DNA of 64,000 nt from the NCBI RefSeq assembly GCF_039655865.1, contig NZ_JBBYXL010000005.1:248001-312000 (forward strand), read 5' to 3'. This document shows, piece by piece, positions 1 through 9,459 of the stretch (positions are counted from its first letter, which is position 1; each line of letters begins with the position of its first letter). Origin of the DNA: Prosthecobacter sp. SYSU 5D2 (GTDB taxonomy: Bacteria; Verrucomicrobiota; Verrucomicrobiia; Verrucomicrobiales; Verrucomicrobiaceae). A model generated the notes under the pieces. That model was given only the letters and a program-made list of their open reading frames with translations. It made no database searches and was not told the origin of the DNA. The position numbers and the translations under genes are program-made.

Positions 1-3000
1 ACCAGTGACCTGGGGCTGCCAGGCTCGACAGCGGCGCTGGGAGATCCGCAGCCCACGGTCAACAAGCACTGGTATCCGGCCAATGAGCCCGTGACTGCTT
101 TCATTGACAATGCGGCAATGGACTATTCGGTTTATGGGAAACGCTACCGGGTGACCGGATTTGATGCGACCGGTTCCATCCTGAAAAGAGACTCCGGCGG
201 TGCGCTGCCGCCGCTGCCGCCAGGGCGGGTGCTGAGGACCATCGTCGGGACCATCGGGGCGAACGGCACAACGGTCACACCCACACAGCCGGTGCCATTG
301 CAAAAAGGCTGGGTGGTGAAGGGTCCTGGGGTGGCCGCAGACACCACGATTGTGTCCATCGTGCTACTGGGGGACAATGCTACCAGCTTTGAGCTGTCCA
401 AGTCTGCCACGCCGGGGACGGATGTGAAGCTGACTTTTGAAAACACCAAGATCCAGGTCACGGTGGGTTCCACCCTGGTCCAGAACACGACATCGGCGAC
501 GCTGGCGGTTCCGACGGGGGTGCAGCCCGGATGGCAGGTGTCCGGTCCCGGCATCGCAGAAGGCACCCTGGTGTCCACGGTGGCCAGCTCGACCCAGCTC
601 ACCCTTTCCAAACCCACGGTGCCACTGAGGCGGACGGCGCGGACAACCGCCCCCCAGCAAATGCCGGAACTGACGGTTCCCACCGTGCTGCAAGCAGGCA
701 CCACGAGCGCCACCATCGAGGGTGTTTCCCAGGTAGCGGTGGGCATGCAGATCACACCCGTCGCCAACAAGATCGGTGCGGGAACGCTGGTGAATGCGGT
801 CACGGACGATGTGACCACCATTTCAACAACATTGACCAACGGGAGTGCGGAAGCGACCGTGCCATATCGCGATTTCCTGCCGGAAGGCACGCCGGTGAGC
901 GGCTCGTTCATTCCCACCAATACGATCCTGCTGGCGACGGAAGGAACGGGCGTGACGATCAATTCGACTCTCAGCAGCGGCAACGATGAGGTGCGTATCC
1001 CCCCAACTCACGTTCTGGTCTCCGGCATCCCTGTGACGGGCCCGGGCATCCCGTCGGGGACCACACTGGTCAGCAGCGCCGATGACAACACCAGTCTCAA
1101 TGGATTGATCCTGGGAGGCAATGCCAATGTCCGCACCACGGTGAGTGCAGGCACCCCCATTACGGTCGGAGCCGTGCTCAACAGCAGCGCGTTTTTCCTG
1201 GCCGGAACGGCCGTCACAAACAAACAGACCATCCAGAATACAAGGACGGCCACTTATGCCTCTGGGATCAACTCCATTACTTTGGTTCCGGATGCCAACC
1301 CCCTCCGCATTGGAGATGTGGTGACGGGGACCGGCATTCCTGCCAACACGACAGTGACCTCCATCACGGGGAGTATCATCACTCTGTCCAATCTCACGAC
1401 TGCGGCCGGCACGGGAGCAAGCCTTACTTTTTCCTACATCCAGCTCACGATGAGCAATGCGGCGTTAGCCGGCACCCCCAGCACAGACGCGTCATTGACT
1501 TTCACCCTGGCCAAGATCCTGACGCTTTCGGCGTCTGCAACAGTGACCGGCCAGCAGGACCTGAATTTCATCACCACGCTGAAGCTGACTCTGTCCAATG
1601 CAGCGACGAGCACGGCAACGCCGACCCTCTCCTACATTCTGACCCGGACGCTGACCCTGAGCCAGGCGGCATTGGGCGGGGCGGTGGCCAACACGGCTGA
1701 GCCGCTGGTGTACGCTTTTCCGCCGGATGGCACGGCCACGACGGTGCGCCTGAGCAGCGTGGAAGGCATTGTGCCGCAGATGCAGGTGAGCGGACCCGGC
1801 ATCCCAGCCGGCACAGTGGTCAGCAGCGTGCAGGCACCCAGTACGATTCTGATCTCCCAGGCACCAACCCAGACGGGCTCCTTCATGCTGGATTTCTTCA
1901 ATCCCACCCCGCAGATCACCTTTTTCTCCAACTACGGCAGCTATGCGTTTTACGATCAGAATGCGCGCCAGCAGGTGCCTCAGTGGATCATGAGCGGGCC
2001 CGCTACGGTGACCTACCGCTGGATCACCCAGTTTCATGTGATGGTGAGCACCTCCGTGACGACGGCGCAAAACCTGCCTGAAGTGCGGCAGGACCCGGAA
2101 GTGCCTGTGCCGGCGGACCAGCCGGGATATGGCGCCGGGGAGCACTGGTTTGACATTGGCTCACGGGTCAATATTGGCGGCAGGTTTGGCGGCGGCACCA
2201 ACTCCCGCGAGCTGAAGGGCTGGCTAAACGCCACCACACCGCCGTTTTCAACGGACAAGGGAGCCTTCAACTTCGCCACGGATCCCAACGTGGCCATCCC
2301 CTCCGGCGGCACGCGCGGGAGCCCGGGTGCCTTCTTTTATGTGCCGGTGGACAGCCTGGAGTTCCCCATCCGGGTGCTATGGGACTACGGCGGCACCATT
2401 CACCGCGTGCTCACGCAGATCGGCAATGCAGTCTCCTTTGATTCCACGGCTCCTCCGCTCACGGGGCCTGGCACCACCGTGGGAACCCCGCTGAATGTGG
2501 CGCTGAATTTCCCTCCGGACCGCGGCCGGGTGGTGGAAGGGCCCTCGGGAAGCTCGCCTGACCAGATGTTCATCTGGGACGCTCTGGCCAAGAAAATGTA
2601 TCCCTTGCGGCCGGGCAAGACCCTCTATGAATACGGCAGCGAGGAGGACCCGGTGATTGTGGAGGTGTCCAGCGAATATCCAGCGACGTTTATTTCGCAC
2701 ATCACCCATCCGGATCTTCCGGGCATCAACCTGGACCCGAACAGCACCGACAAGATCGCCTGGCAGCAGCTCGCCTACAGCTCCGGTGATGCCACGGCCG
2801 AAGGCGGCCAGTTCATCTCCCGGCAGACGGGGAAGGCGGTCATCCTCTTCTCCCAGCGGGACAGCCTGGACCCCAGCTCCGCCAATGGCAATCTGGAGAA
2901 GGAAACCCTGGTGGTGAAAGTCGTGGAAACCCGGCAGTGGGACGAGGTGCTTGGCACGACGCCTGCGGTCAGCGCCGAGATCGGCAAAAGGCTGACGCGC

Positions 3001-6000
3001 CTCCTGCCACCACCGACGAATGATGTCCTGGACACAGGGTTTGTGGTGCATAAAAACGCGCGGTATAACGCGGCCATTTATGACCGCACGCTGACCGTCG
3101 GCTCCGGGCCGATCATTCCGGTGAACCAGCAGTTCACCACCTTCCCGGAAGACGAGCTGGTGGTCATCTGGTTTGACAAGCCGGATGCGGCCACGGGCAT
3201 TTCCTGGACGCACAGCATCCAGCGCTTTGAGCCGCAGTGGCCGCTGGATCCGCCGCGAATCGTGATGGCCAGCCGCCTCGGATCCGAAGGCAAGGATGCG
3301 GACGGGGATGACCAGCTGGTCTTCACCCAGGACAAGCACGCCAATGTCATCATCTACAACCAGCCGGACCGTGAGCTGCCCGGTTATAACCCGAATGAGG
3401 AGCATGCCCTCATCGCCCCCTCTTTGAAACTCCAGGATGAGGCGAATCCACCGCCTGCCGCCTATGCCCTGCAGACCGGGGCGCTGAACGTGCTGGCGAC
3501 GGATGAGACCTATACCTCGCACCCGTATGTCCTGGTGCAGTATAAGGATGTGGAAGCGGATGAGGATAAAATGCAGGTCTATACCATCCAGGGAGAGGAT
3601 GCATCGCGGGAGCTGAACCCGTGGATAGACCCGCGCAACCAGCGTGCGTATAACTATACGTTCGATTATACCATGACGGTGGCGGAGCCTGTGCAGCCGC
3701 CGTATCCGCTGGCCCGGGTCATCGGTCTGAACCCGCCGCCGGATACCTTCGGGGTGAATACCAGCCCGTCGCGCATTTACTGGGAGGACTATAACGGGGT
3801 GCCCTATGCAGCGGGCAAGGGTGCCTTCAGCAGCTTTTACTATTACCGGATGAACGATACCTTCTGGCACGGCGAAGGGGAGGACGCGGTGCCTGCAGGT
3901 ACGCCGATCCCGTTCGGCTTCGCCAGCGATGAGCCGCTGATCCAAATCAAAGGCCGCATTGATCAGACGGCGGGCCTTGCTTACGCGTTTGAAGGCGAGC
4001 CTGACTTTGACGGGAGCAGCAATGCCCCGACCTTCAATGTGGGGGACCGTTTTGACATCCAGGTGGGTGCGGCTACGGAGGTGGTGACGGTGACGATGGC
4101 GGGTCCAGGACCGGAGGATTTTGTGCAGAGTGTGGCGACGGCCTTCCCGGACGGGCAGGTCTTCGCTGTGTATAATGTGGCGCAGAGCCGGCTGGAGCTG
4201 CTGGTGTTTGGCAGCGATACCATCACCGTCACTGACTTTAGGGACGGCAACGGCGGGTTCGTAATGGAGCAGGCGGGCATTCTGCCGCTGAGCTTTTCCG
4301 ACGATGACATCACCCGGACAGTGACCTCCACGACCACCCGGCCGCTGGCCTTTGCTCCAGGCAGCAGCTTTGAAATCGACACGGGGCTTCCTGTTGGAAA
4401 CAACACGGTGACCATCACCCTCGCCGGTTCCACGGCCGCGCATTTTGTCCAGGCGGTGAATGCGGCCTTTCCTGGCGGTGAGGTGACCGCCACGGTGGAT
4501 GCGGACAATCACATGATCATCCGGGGGAATGACCTCCCGGCGCTGACCCTGACCGATGGTACCGGCAGCCCCCTGGCCATCGCCGGCATCACGCCGAAGA
4601 CCCACTTTGAAGTGCAGGAGGTGCGTTACTTTGCCCAATGGCCGACGAACCCGCCCATCTTGAAAGCTGGGGAGACACTCACCTTCGCCGGCGGGGAATA
4701 TCGCGCAGACAATCCGACGTATCCGGGGCTTCCGGGCGTCATCGGATGGGGGGTGGGCGAGGTCATTTTCGACTCGATGAACCCGACCATGCGCAGCACG
4801 GCAAGCGGCGGGCTGCCCAGTGTCTTCAGGGACTATACGGCGCGTTTGATCTCGCCGCTTGAGACCCGCGCAGTAACGATTGAAGATGAAGATGCGCTGG
4901 AGATCTCCGCAATCATCCAGCCAGCCTCCGGCCTTACGGAAGCCGCAGGTACAAAGTGGAAATTCACCACCTTGCCGGCCTCGCTGGCCCGGCGGCTGTT
5001 TTATGATCCGCTGTCCAAAGAGCTGGGGATGGTCGGTTATGTGAATGACAAGACGCTGGGCGACAGCACGCTGACAGCGGCCCCACCGCCGGTGTATGTG
5101 CTGGAGCCGAACATCATCACTCCTGCGGAACGGGCGGCCATGCTGGCCATCCCGGAACTGGAGACGAACGCCGCGTGGCGGGCGGCGGTGAATGAGCTCT
5201 ATGCTTTCAGCCGCAACCCGAACGAGGTGACCCAGGGCGCGGCTGACATCGGACAAACTCCTTATTATGCGGGACTGACGCAGGCCTATCAGCGTGACAG
5301 CAGCACCGGGGAGATTGTTTATGATGCAGAGGGAGAGCCTGTGATGGAACCCAATTCGGCCATGCCGGCCAAAACCTTTGGCCCCGGCCTGGCCCTGGTG
5401 CCCGGACCGGCATTCATGGATCCGGACCGGCTCCTGCCTGAGAGTTATGTGACCCTGGTCGAAAACAACGACGAGGACATTGGCGGCCCGGTGACGCTGC
5501 GGGTGGTGAAGGTGGTGAAGAACAGCCGCTTCCGCGGAGCCATCAAGACCATCACCTCGGACAATGTCTTTTCTGAGCAGCTCACCATGCGACACAGCGG
5601 CGACTTTGGCGGGAATGCTGATGACCTGGTGTACCAGTGGTACTACCGGGAGGAAGACGGTACGGAGGCCCCGCTGCCGCCGGCCGCCGCCTGGAACCTG
5701 TATGCGGACGACAGTGACAATGAGCCGCGCGGTCTGGGCATGTATCAGATCGAGCTGAAGGGGAATCCCATCCTGCTGCTGGCCGACCAGCTTTTCTTCC
5801 TGCGCTACCGTCACAAGAATGAAGACCCTGCCGGAGGTCCAAACTCCACCAACTGGGCAGGCACGCAATGGGAAGAGTACGGCTCTGAATGGGCCGGGGC
5901 AGCCAACTCCCGTCCGGGTGCCTACCAGCCGCAACTGGCCATGGGCTGGGTGAAGCGTGTGCTGGACCGCATCAACCCCTATGAGGCGCGGTTTAACGAC

Positions 6001-9000
6001 TTCCGCAACAACAGCGCCCCTTCCACTTATGTGAGCATGATCCTTCAGGCCGGGCAGCGTTATGAAGGGCCGGTGGCGCTGAATCCGGACAAGAATGTGG
6101 TGGAGAACGTCGGGCTGATCGAGCTCTACGGCACGGTATTGGACCGTGCCTCCGACCTCAGCATCAACCTGAGCACGCCGGTGGTCACGGGCGGCATTAA
6201 CAACGCGCTCCTCCTGGCAGCCACACGGGTGACGGATCTTTACCTGCTGCTGGGGAATGAAGCCTATGCGGACTCTCTGGACCCCACCATCGGCTTTGGC
6301 TCCAACAGCACGGAGTATGGCCAGGCGGTGACGAACATCTTCTCCTTCCAGAACCAGCTTCCTAGCCTGCTGGATGAGGAGCTGGCCCTGCTGCGCGGCA
6401 TTCCACAGAGCTATGGGCGACCCGTCTATAACCGGCTGTTCTGGAACTTCACCAAGAGCGAGGGCGAGGTGGCCTACGCGATGAACTACAACCTGACCGA
6501 CATCAACAAGGACGGGTTCATCAACGAAAGCGATGCGATGATCTTCTTCCCGCAAGGCCATGGAGACGCCTGGGGGCATTATCTAAGCGCGATCAAGAGC
6601 CAGTATAACCTGCTGAAGCATCCTTACTTCAACTGGGTGTCCAGATCAGAGTTTTATAACCTGCTGGATGTCGTGGTCGCGGTGGATTATTACGATGAAC
6701 GCAAGTTTGCCGATGCCGCCTCTGCCCGCGCCAAGGCCGGTGCGGAGATCGTGGACATGACGTACCGCTCCCGCTATGTGGAGGATCCGGACGGCCAGTG
6801 GCAGGGGTATAGCGATACGGACGCCGACCGCGCCTGGGGTGTGGACGGCTGGGCGAAAAGAGCCGGGCAGGGTGCGTATCTGGACTGGGTCACCGCGAAT
6901 GCGCTGATCCCGGCTGAAGACACGGTGAAGACCGGTATCCAAAAGGTGGACCGGAGCACGGTCACCGCCATTCATAACGTATCCGCCCAACTGGCCAGGA
7001 TCCAGGCGACGGAGGACAACTCCAGCGCCGGGCTTAATCCGCTAGGGATCTCTCCGGATGCGGTGCCGTTTGATTTTGATCCCGTGATCGCTGGGCCGGG
7101 TGGGCAGACGCATTTTGAGCAGATTGCGGCACGTGCGGAACAGGCCATCACCAATGCCTTCCACATCTTTAATCATGCCAATGAGCATTCCAACCGGCTA
7201 CGGATGCAGGGGGTGGAGGCGCATGACTTTGCCAAGCAAACTTATGAGCAGGACCGGGATTACCGAAACCGGCTCATCGAGATCTTTGGCACACCTTATA
7301 CCGGGCAGATCGGGCCTGGAAAGGCCTATCCGACCGGATACACCGGGCCGGACCTGGCCCTCCACATGTATGTGGACGTCAATGACCTGAGTGATGAAAC
7401 CGTCCCTCCTCCGAACGAGATGTTTAAGGATGTCTGGGCTTCCTTCCCGCAAATGGTGGAAATTGATCCCCGGTCCTTCCAACTGGGCGTCACCAACCTG
7501 ACCATTGAGGAGCAGTTCAAAGATGTGTTCAGCCATTACTTCCTGGCGGATGTGATCGAGGCAAAAGCTGACGGATTTGGCAACAAGATCTCGGATGCCT
7601 TCAGCAATGCCTCCAGGGAAACGGCGTATGGGAACATCACGGGAGTGACGAGTTACTTTAACGGCATGTCACTGGAGATGAACCTGCCCATCAGCGCCGC
7701 CGGGTACACCTTCAGGGCGCCTGAGGGCTGGGGATTCCGCCAGGCTCCGGGGGAGCTCCAGGCGGTCATTTCAGAACTGGTGCAGGCCCAGGCGGCCCTC
7801 GGCTATGCTGTGGGTGATTATGATTATCTGATTCTGGACATCCAGGCGGCTGCGCAGGCACTGAGAGCCCAGCACGGTCTGAGTTCGGCAAGCATCCAGG
7901 TGAAGAACTACGTGAGGGACGTGACCTTGGCCCTCAATCTGGTCATCGCCGGCCTGAACGTGGTATCGTCTTCCTTTGAGACGCAAATCAGCCTCACCAG
8001 TGATTTTAGCGATGCACTTGCCGAGTTCTTTCCAAAAGTCGTAGGCGTGGCAACAGATGCCACCTCGGCCGCACGTGGTGCCGCCAAGACGGGCGGTTTC
8101 ATCTCGTCCACCGGTTTCACGGCTCTCAAGATCGCCACAGATACGATCATTGAGGGGATCGGGATCGCGCGGGATGACCTGGCCACCCAGTCTGACATCG
8201 CGATTGAGAAGCTCGGTTACGAACTGGAGATCCAGCAGAAGTTGAAGGAGATCGAAATGATGATGTGGAATGAGGCGGCACTCCGGGTGGATGTCTTCGC
8301 CAAACTGGAAGCGATGAGGCAAATTTCCGACCGCTACCGTTCTGTGCTGCAAAAAGGCCTGGCCCTGGTGGATGAGCGTGCAGACTTCAACCGCCAGGCG
8401 GCGGGGGCGGTGCAGCAGCTCCGCTATCAGGACATGGGCTTCCGGGTTTTCCGCAATGACTCCCTGCAGAAATACCGGGCGGCTTTTGACCTGGCTCAAA
8501 GGTACACTTACCTGGCGGCCAAAGCCTATGACTATGAGACGAATCTGGCACCTGATGATCCCGGTTCCTCACAGCCGATGCTCCAGGAAATCGTGCGGTC
8601 CCGCATGATCGGTGAATGGTACTTTGGCATCACGCCAGCCAGGGGCGGGGTGGCAGAGCAACTGGTGAAACTGCGGGCCAACTACGATGTGCTGAAAGGC
8701 CGCATGGGGCTGAACAACCCGCAGACGGAATCTAGCGGCTTCTCCCTGCGCAATGAGCAGGCGCGCACCAATGCCACCGGCTGGAAGCAGCTGCTGGAGA
8801 ACAGCCGCAAGACGGATCTTTGGGAGGTGCCGGAGTTCCGGCGGTTCTGCCGCCCGCCGCAGGCACGCAGCCTCGGGAAGCTGCCGGGCATCGTCCTTGA
8901 GTTCAGTTCGGAAACCCTCTTTGGCCGCAACTTCTTCGGGCGTCCCTTGGGTGCTGGTGACACGGCGTTTAACCCGACCAACTTTGCCAACAAGATCATG

Positions 9001-9459
9001 GCAGCGGGCATTTCCTTTGACGGTTATCCTGTGGCCTCCCTGGCCGCGACCCCGCAGGTCTATCTGGTGCCTGCCGGGCTGGATGTGATGACGGTGCCTA
9101 ACAGCCCGGACCTGCAGACCCGCTCCTGGACCGTGGTGGACCAGGCGCTGCCGGTTCCCTATCCGGTGAACAGCAGCAATCTGGCCAGCACCGACTGGAT
9201 ACCGGTCACGGACGGCCTCACCGGGCCCATGGCCGCCATCCGCCGCTTCTCCAGTTTCCGCGCGGGGATCACCGCGGCAGAGCCTCCCCTGGCGTATGAC
9301 ACCCGGCTGGCGGGACGCTCGGTCTGGAACACCAAATGGCTGCTCATCATTCCTGGCGGCTCCATGCTGAATGACGGGAACAAGGCCCTCGACCAGTTCA
9401 TCAACCGCGTCACTGACATCAAGCTTCACCTCGACACCTATGGCTACTCCGGAAACTAA
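1..9459 (+). CDS. Giant repeat-containing probable surface/exported protein, 5'-truncated
   Basis: The reading frame is open to the left edge, so the true start lies outside; the GTG at 91 is only an internal codon. At least 3152 residues are encoded. The first ~620 residues carry about five copies of a short beta motif around G-P/T-G-I/V-P-x-G/N-T (near nt 331, 544, 1039, 1324 and 1792). Two similar ~85-residue units sit in tandem at about 4033-4290 and 4351-4590. Residues 2167-2178 form a perfect EF-hand/dockerin-type calcium loop (D, N, D, G, I, D at loop positions 1, 3, 5, 6, 8, 12). From about nt 7756 to 8520 the protein turns helical and coiled-coil-like, and the last ~200 residues are beta-rich. 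The export signal would be upstream of the window. The stop overlaps the next gene by 20 nt, so it leads the local operon. No enzymatic domain was recognised; a resemblance of the tail to Tc toxin A subunits is treated as a finding. Confidence 0.85.
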   Translation, partial: TSDLGLPGSTAALGDPQPTVNKHWYPANEPVTAFIDNAAMDYSVYGKRYRVTGFDATGSILKRDSGGALPPLPPGRVLRTIVGTIGANGTTVTPTQPVPLQKGWVVKGPGVAADTTIVSIVLLGDNATSFELSKSATPGTDVKLTFENTKIQVTVGSTLVQNTTSATLAVPTGVQPGWQVSGPGIAEGTLVSTVASSTQLTLSKPTVPLRRTARTTAPQQMPELTVPTVLQAGTTSATIEGVSQVAVGMQITPVANKIGAGTLVNAVTDDVTTISTTLTNGSAEATVPYRDFLPEGTPVSGSFIPTNTILLATEGTGVTINSTLSSGNDEVRIPPTHVLVSGIPVTGPGIPSGTTLVSSADDNTSLNGLILGGNANVRTTVSAGTPITVGAVLNSSAFFLAGTAVTNKQTIQNTRTATYASGINSITLVPDANPLRIGDVVTGTGIPANTTVTSITGSIITLSNLTTAAGTGASLTFSYIQLTMSNAALAGTPSTDASLTFTLAKILTLSASATVTGQQDLNFITTLKLTLSNAATSTATPTLSYILTRTLTLSQAALGGAVANTAEPLVYAFPPDGTATTVRLSSVEGIVPQMQVSGPGIPAGTVVSSVQAPSTILISQAPTQTGSFMLDFFNPTPQITFFSNYGSYAFYDQNARQQVPQWIMSGPATVTYRWITQFHVMVSTSVTTAQNLPEVRQDPEVPVPADQPGYGAGEHWFDIGSRVNIGGRFGGGTNSRELKGWLNATTPPFSTDKGAFNFATDPNVAIPSGGTRGSPGAFFYVPVDSLEFPIRVLWDYGGTIHRVLTQIGNAVSFDSTAPPLTGPGTTVGTPLNVALNFPPDRGRVVEGPSGSSPDQMFIWDALAKKMYPLRPGKTLYEYGSEEDPVIVEVSSEYPATFISHITHPDLPGINLDPNSTDKIAWQQLAYSSGDATAEGGQFISRQTGKAVILFSQRDSLDPSSANGNLEKETLVVKVVETRQWDEVLGTTPAVSAEIGKRLTRLLPPPTNDVLDTGFVVHKNARYNAAIYDRTLTVGSGPIIPVNQQFTTFPEDELVVIWFDKPDAATGISWTHSIQRFEPQWPLDPPRIVMASRLGSEGKDADGDDQLVFTQDKHANVIIYNQPDRELPGYNPNEEHALIAPSLKLQDEANPPPAAYALQTGALNVLATDETYTSHPYVLVQYKDVEADEDKMQVYTIQGEDASRELNPWIDPRNQRAYNYTFDYTMTVAEPVQPPYPLARVIGLNPPPDTFGVNTSPSRIYWEDYNGVPYAAGKGAFSSFYYYRMNDTFWHGEGEDAVPAGTPIPFGFASDEPLIQIKGRIDQTAGLAYAFEGEPDFDGSSNAPTFNVGDRFDIQVGAATEVVTVTMAGPGPEDFVQSVATAFPDGQVFAVYNVAQSRLELLVFGSDTITVTDFRDGNGGFVMEQAGILPLSFSDDDITRTVTSTTTRPLAFAPGSSFEIDTGLPVGNNTVTITLAGSTAAHFVQAVNAAFPGGEVTATVDADNHMIIRGNDLPALTLTDGTGSPLAIAGITPKTHFEVQEVRYFAQWPTNPPILKAGETLTFAGGEYRADNPTYPGLPGVIGWGVGEVIFDSMNPTMRSTASGGLPSVFRDYTARLISPLETRAVTIEDEDALEISAIIQPASGLTEAAGTKWKFTTLPASLARRLFYDPLSKELGMVGYVNDKTLGDSTLTAAPPPVYVLEPNIITPAERAAMLAIPELETNAAWRAAVNELYAFSRNPNEVTQGAADIGQTPYYAGLTQAYQRDSSTGEIVYDAEGEPVMEPNSAMPAKTFGPGLALVPGPAFMDPDRLLPESYVTLVENNDEDIGGPVTLRVVKVVKNSRFRGAIKTITSDNVFSEQLTMRHSGDFGGNADDLVYQWYYREEDGTEAPLPPAAAWNLYADDSDNEPRGLGMYQIELKGNPILLLADQLFFLRYRHKNEDPAGGPNSTNWAGTQWEEYGSEWAGAANSRPGAYQPQLAMGWVKRVLDRINPYEARFNDFRNNSAPSTYVSMILQAGQRYEGPVALNPDKNVVENVGLIELYGTVLDRASDLSINLSTPVVTGGINNALLLAATRVTDLYLLLGNEAYADSLDPTIGFGSNSTEYGQAVTNIFSFQNQLPSLLDEELALLRGIPQSYGRPVYNRLFWNFTKSEGEVAYAMNYNLTDINKDGFINESDAMIFFPQGHGDAWGHYLSAIKSQYNLLKHPYFNWVSRSEFYNLLDVVVAVDYYDERKFADAASARAKAGAEIVDMTYRSRYVEDPDGQWQGYSDTDADRAWGVDGWAKRAGQGAYLDWVTANALIPAEDTVKTGIQKVDRSTVTAIHNVSAQLARIQATEDNSSAGLNPLGISPDAVPFDFDPVIAGPGGQTHFEQIAARAEQAITNAFHIFNHANEHSNRLRMQGVEAHDFAKQTYEQDRDYRNRLIEIFGTPYTGQIGPGKAYPTGYTGPDLALHMYVDVNDLSDETVPPPNEMFKDVWASFPQMVEIDPRSFQLGVTNLTIEEQFKDVFSHYFLADVIEAKADGFGNKISDAFSNASRETAYGNITGVTSYFNGMSLEMNLPISAAGYTFRAPEGWGFRQAPGELQAVISELVQAQAALGYAVGDYDYLILDIQAAAQALRAQHGLSSASIQVKNYVRDVTLALNLVIAGLNVVSSSFETQISLTSDFSDALAEFFPKVVGVATDATSAARGAAKTGGFISSTGFTALKIATDTIIEGIGIARDDLATQSDIAIEKLGYELEIQQKLKEIEMMMWNEAALRVDVFAKLEAMRQISDRYRSVLQKGLALVDERADFNRQAAGAVQQLRYQDMGFRVFRNDSLQKYRAAFDLAQRYTYLAAKAYDYETNLAPDDPGSSQPMLQEIVRSRMIGEWYFGITPARGGVAEQLVKLRANYDVLKGRMGLNNPQTESSGFSLRNEQARTNATGWKQLLENSRKTDLWEVPEFRRFCRPPQARSLGKLPGIVLEFSSETLFGRNFFGRPLGAGDTAFNPTNFANKIMAAGISFDGYPVASLAATPQVYLVPAGLDVMTVPNSPDLQTRSWTVVDQALPVPYPVNSSNLASTDWIPVTDGLTGPMAAIRRFSSFRAGITAAEPPLAYDTRLAGRSVWNTKWLLIIPGGSMLNDGNKALDQFINRVTDIKLHLDTYGYSGN

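Noticed and set aside
2377..6579. Minus-strand open frame of 1400 codons inside the giant protein gene
   Set aside because: Composition is rich in R, G, H, Q and V without any domain signature; it is antisense to a gene with clear domains and typical codon use. In GC-rich DNA such stop-free shadows are expected.
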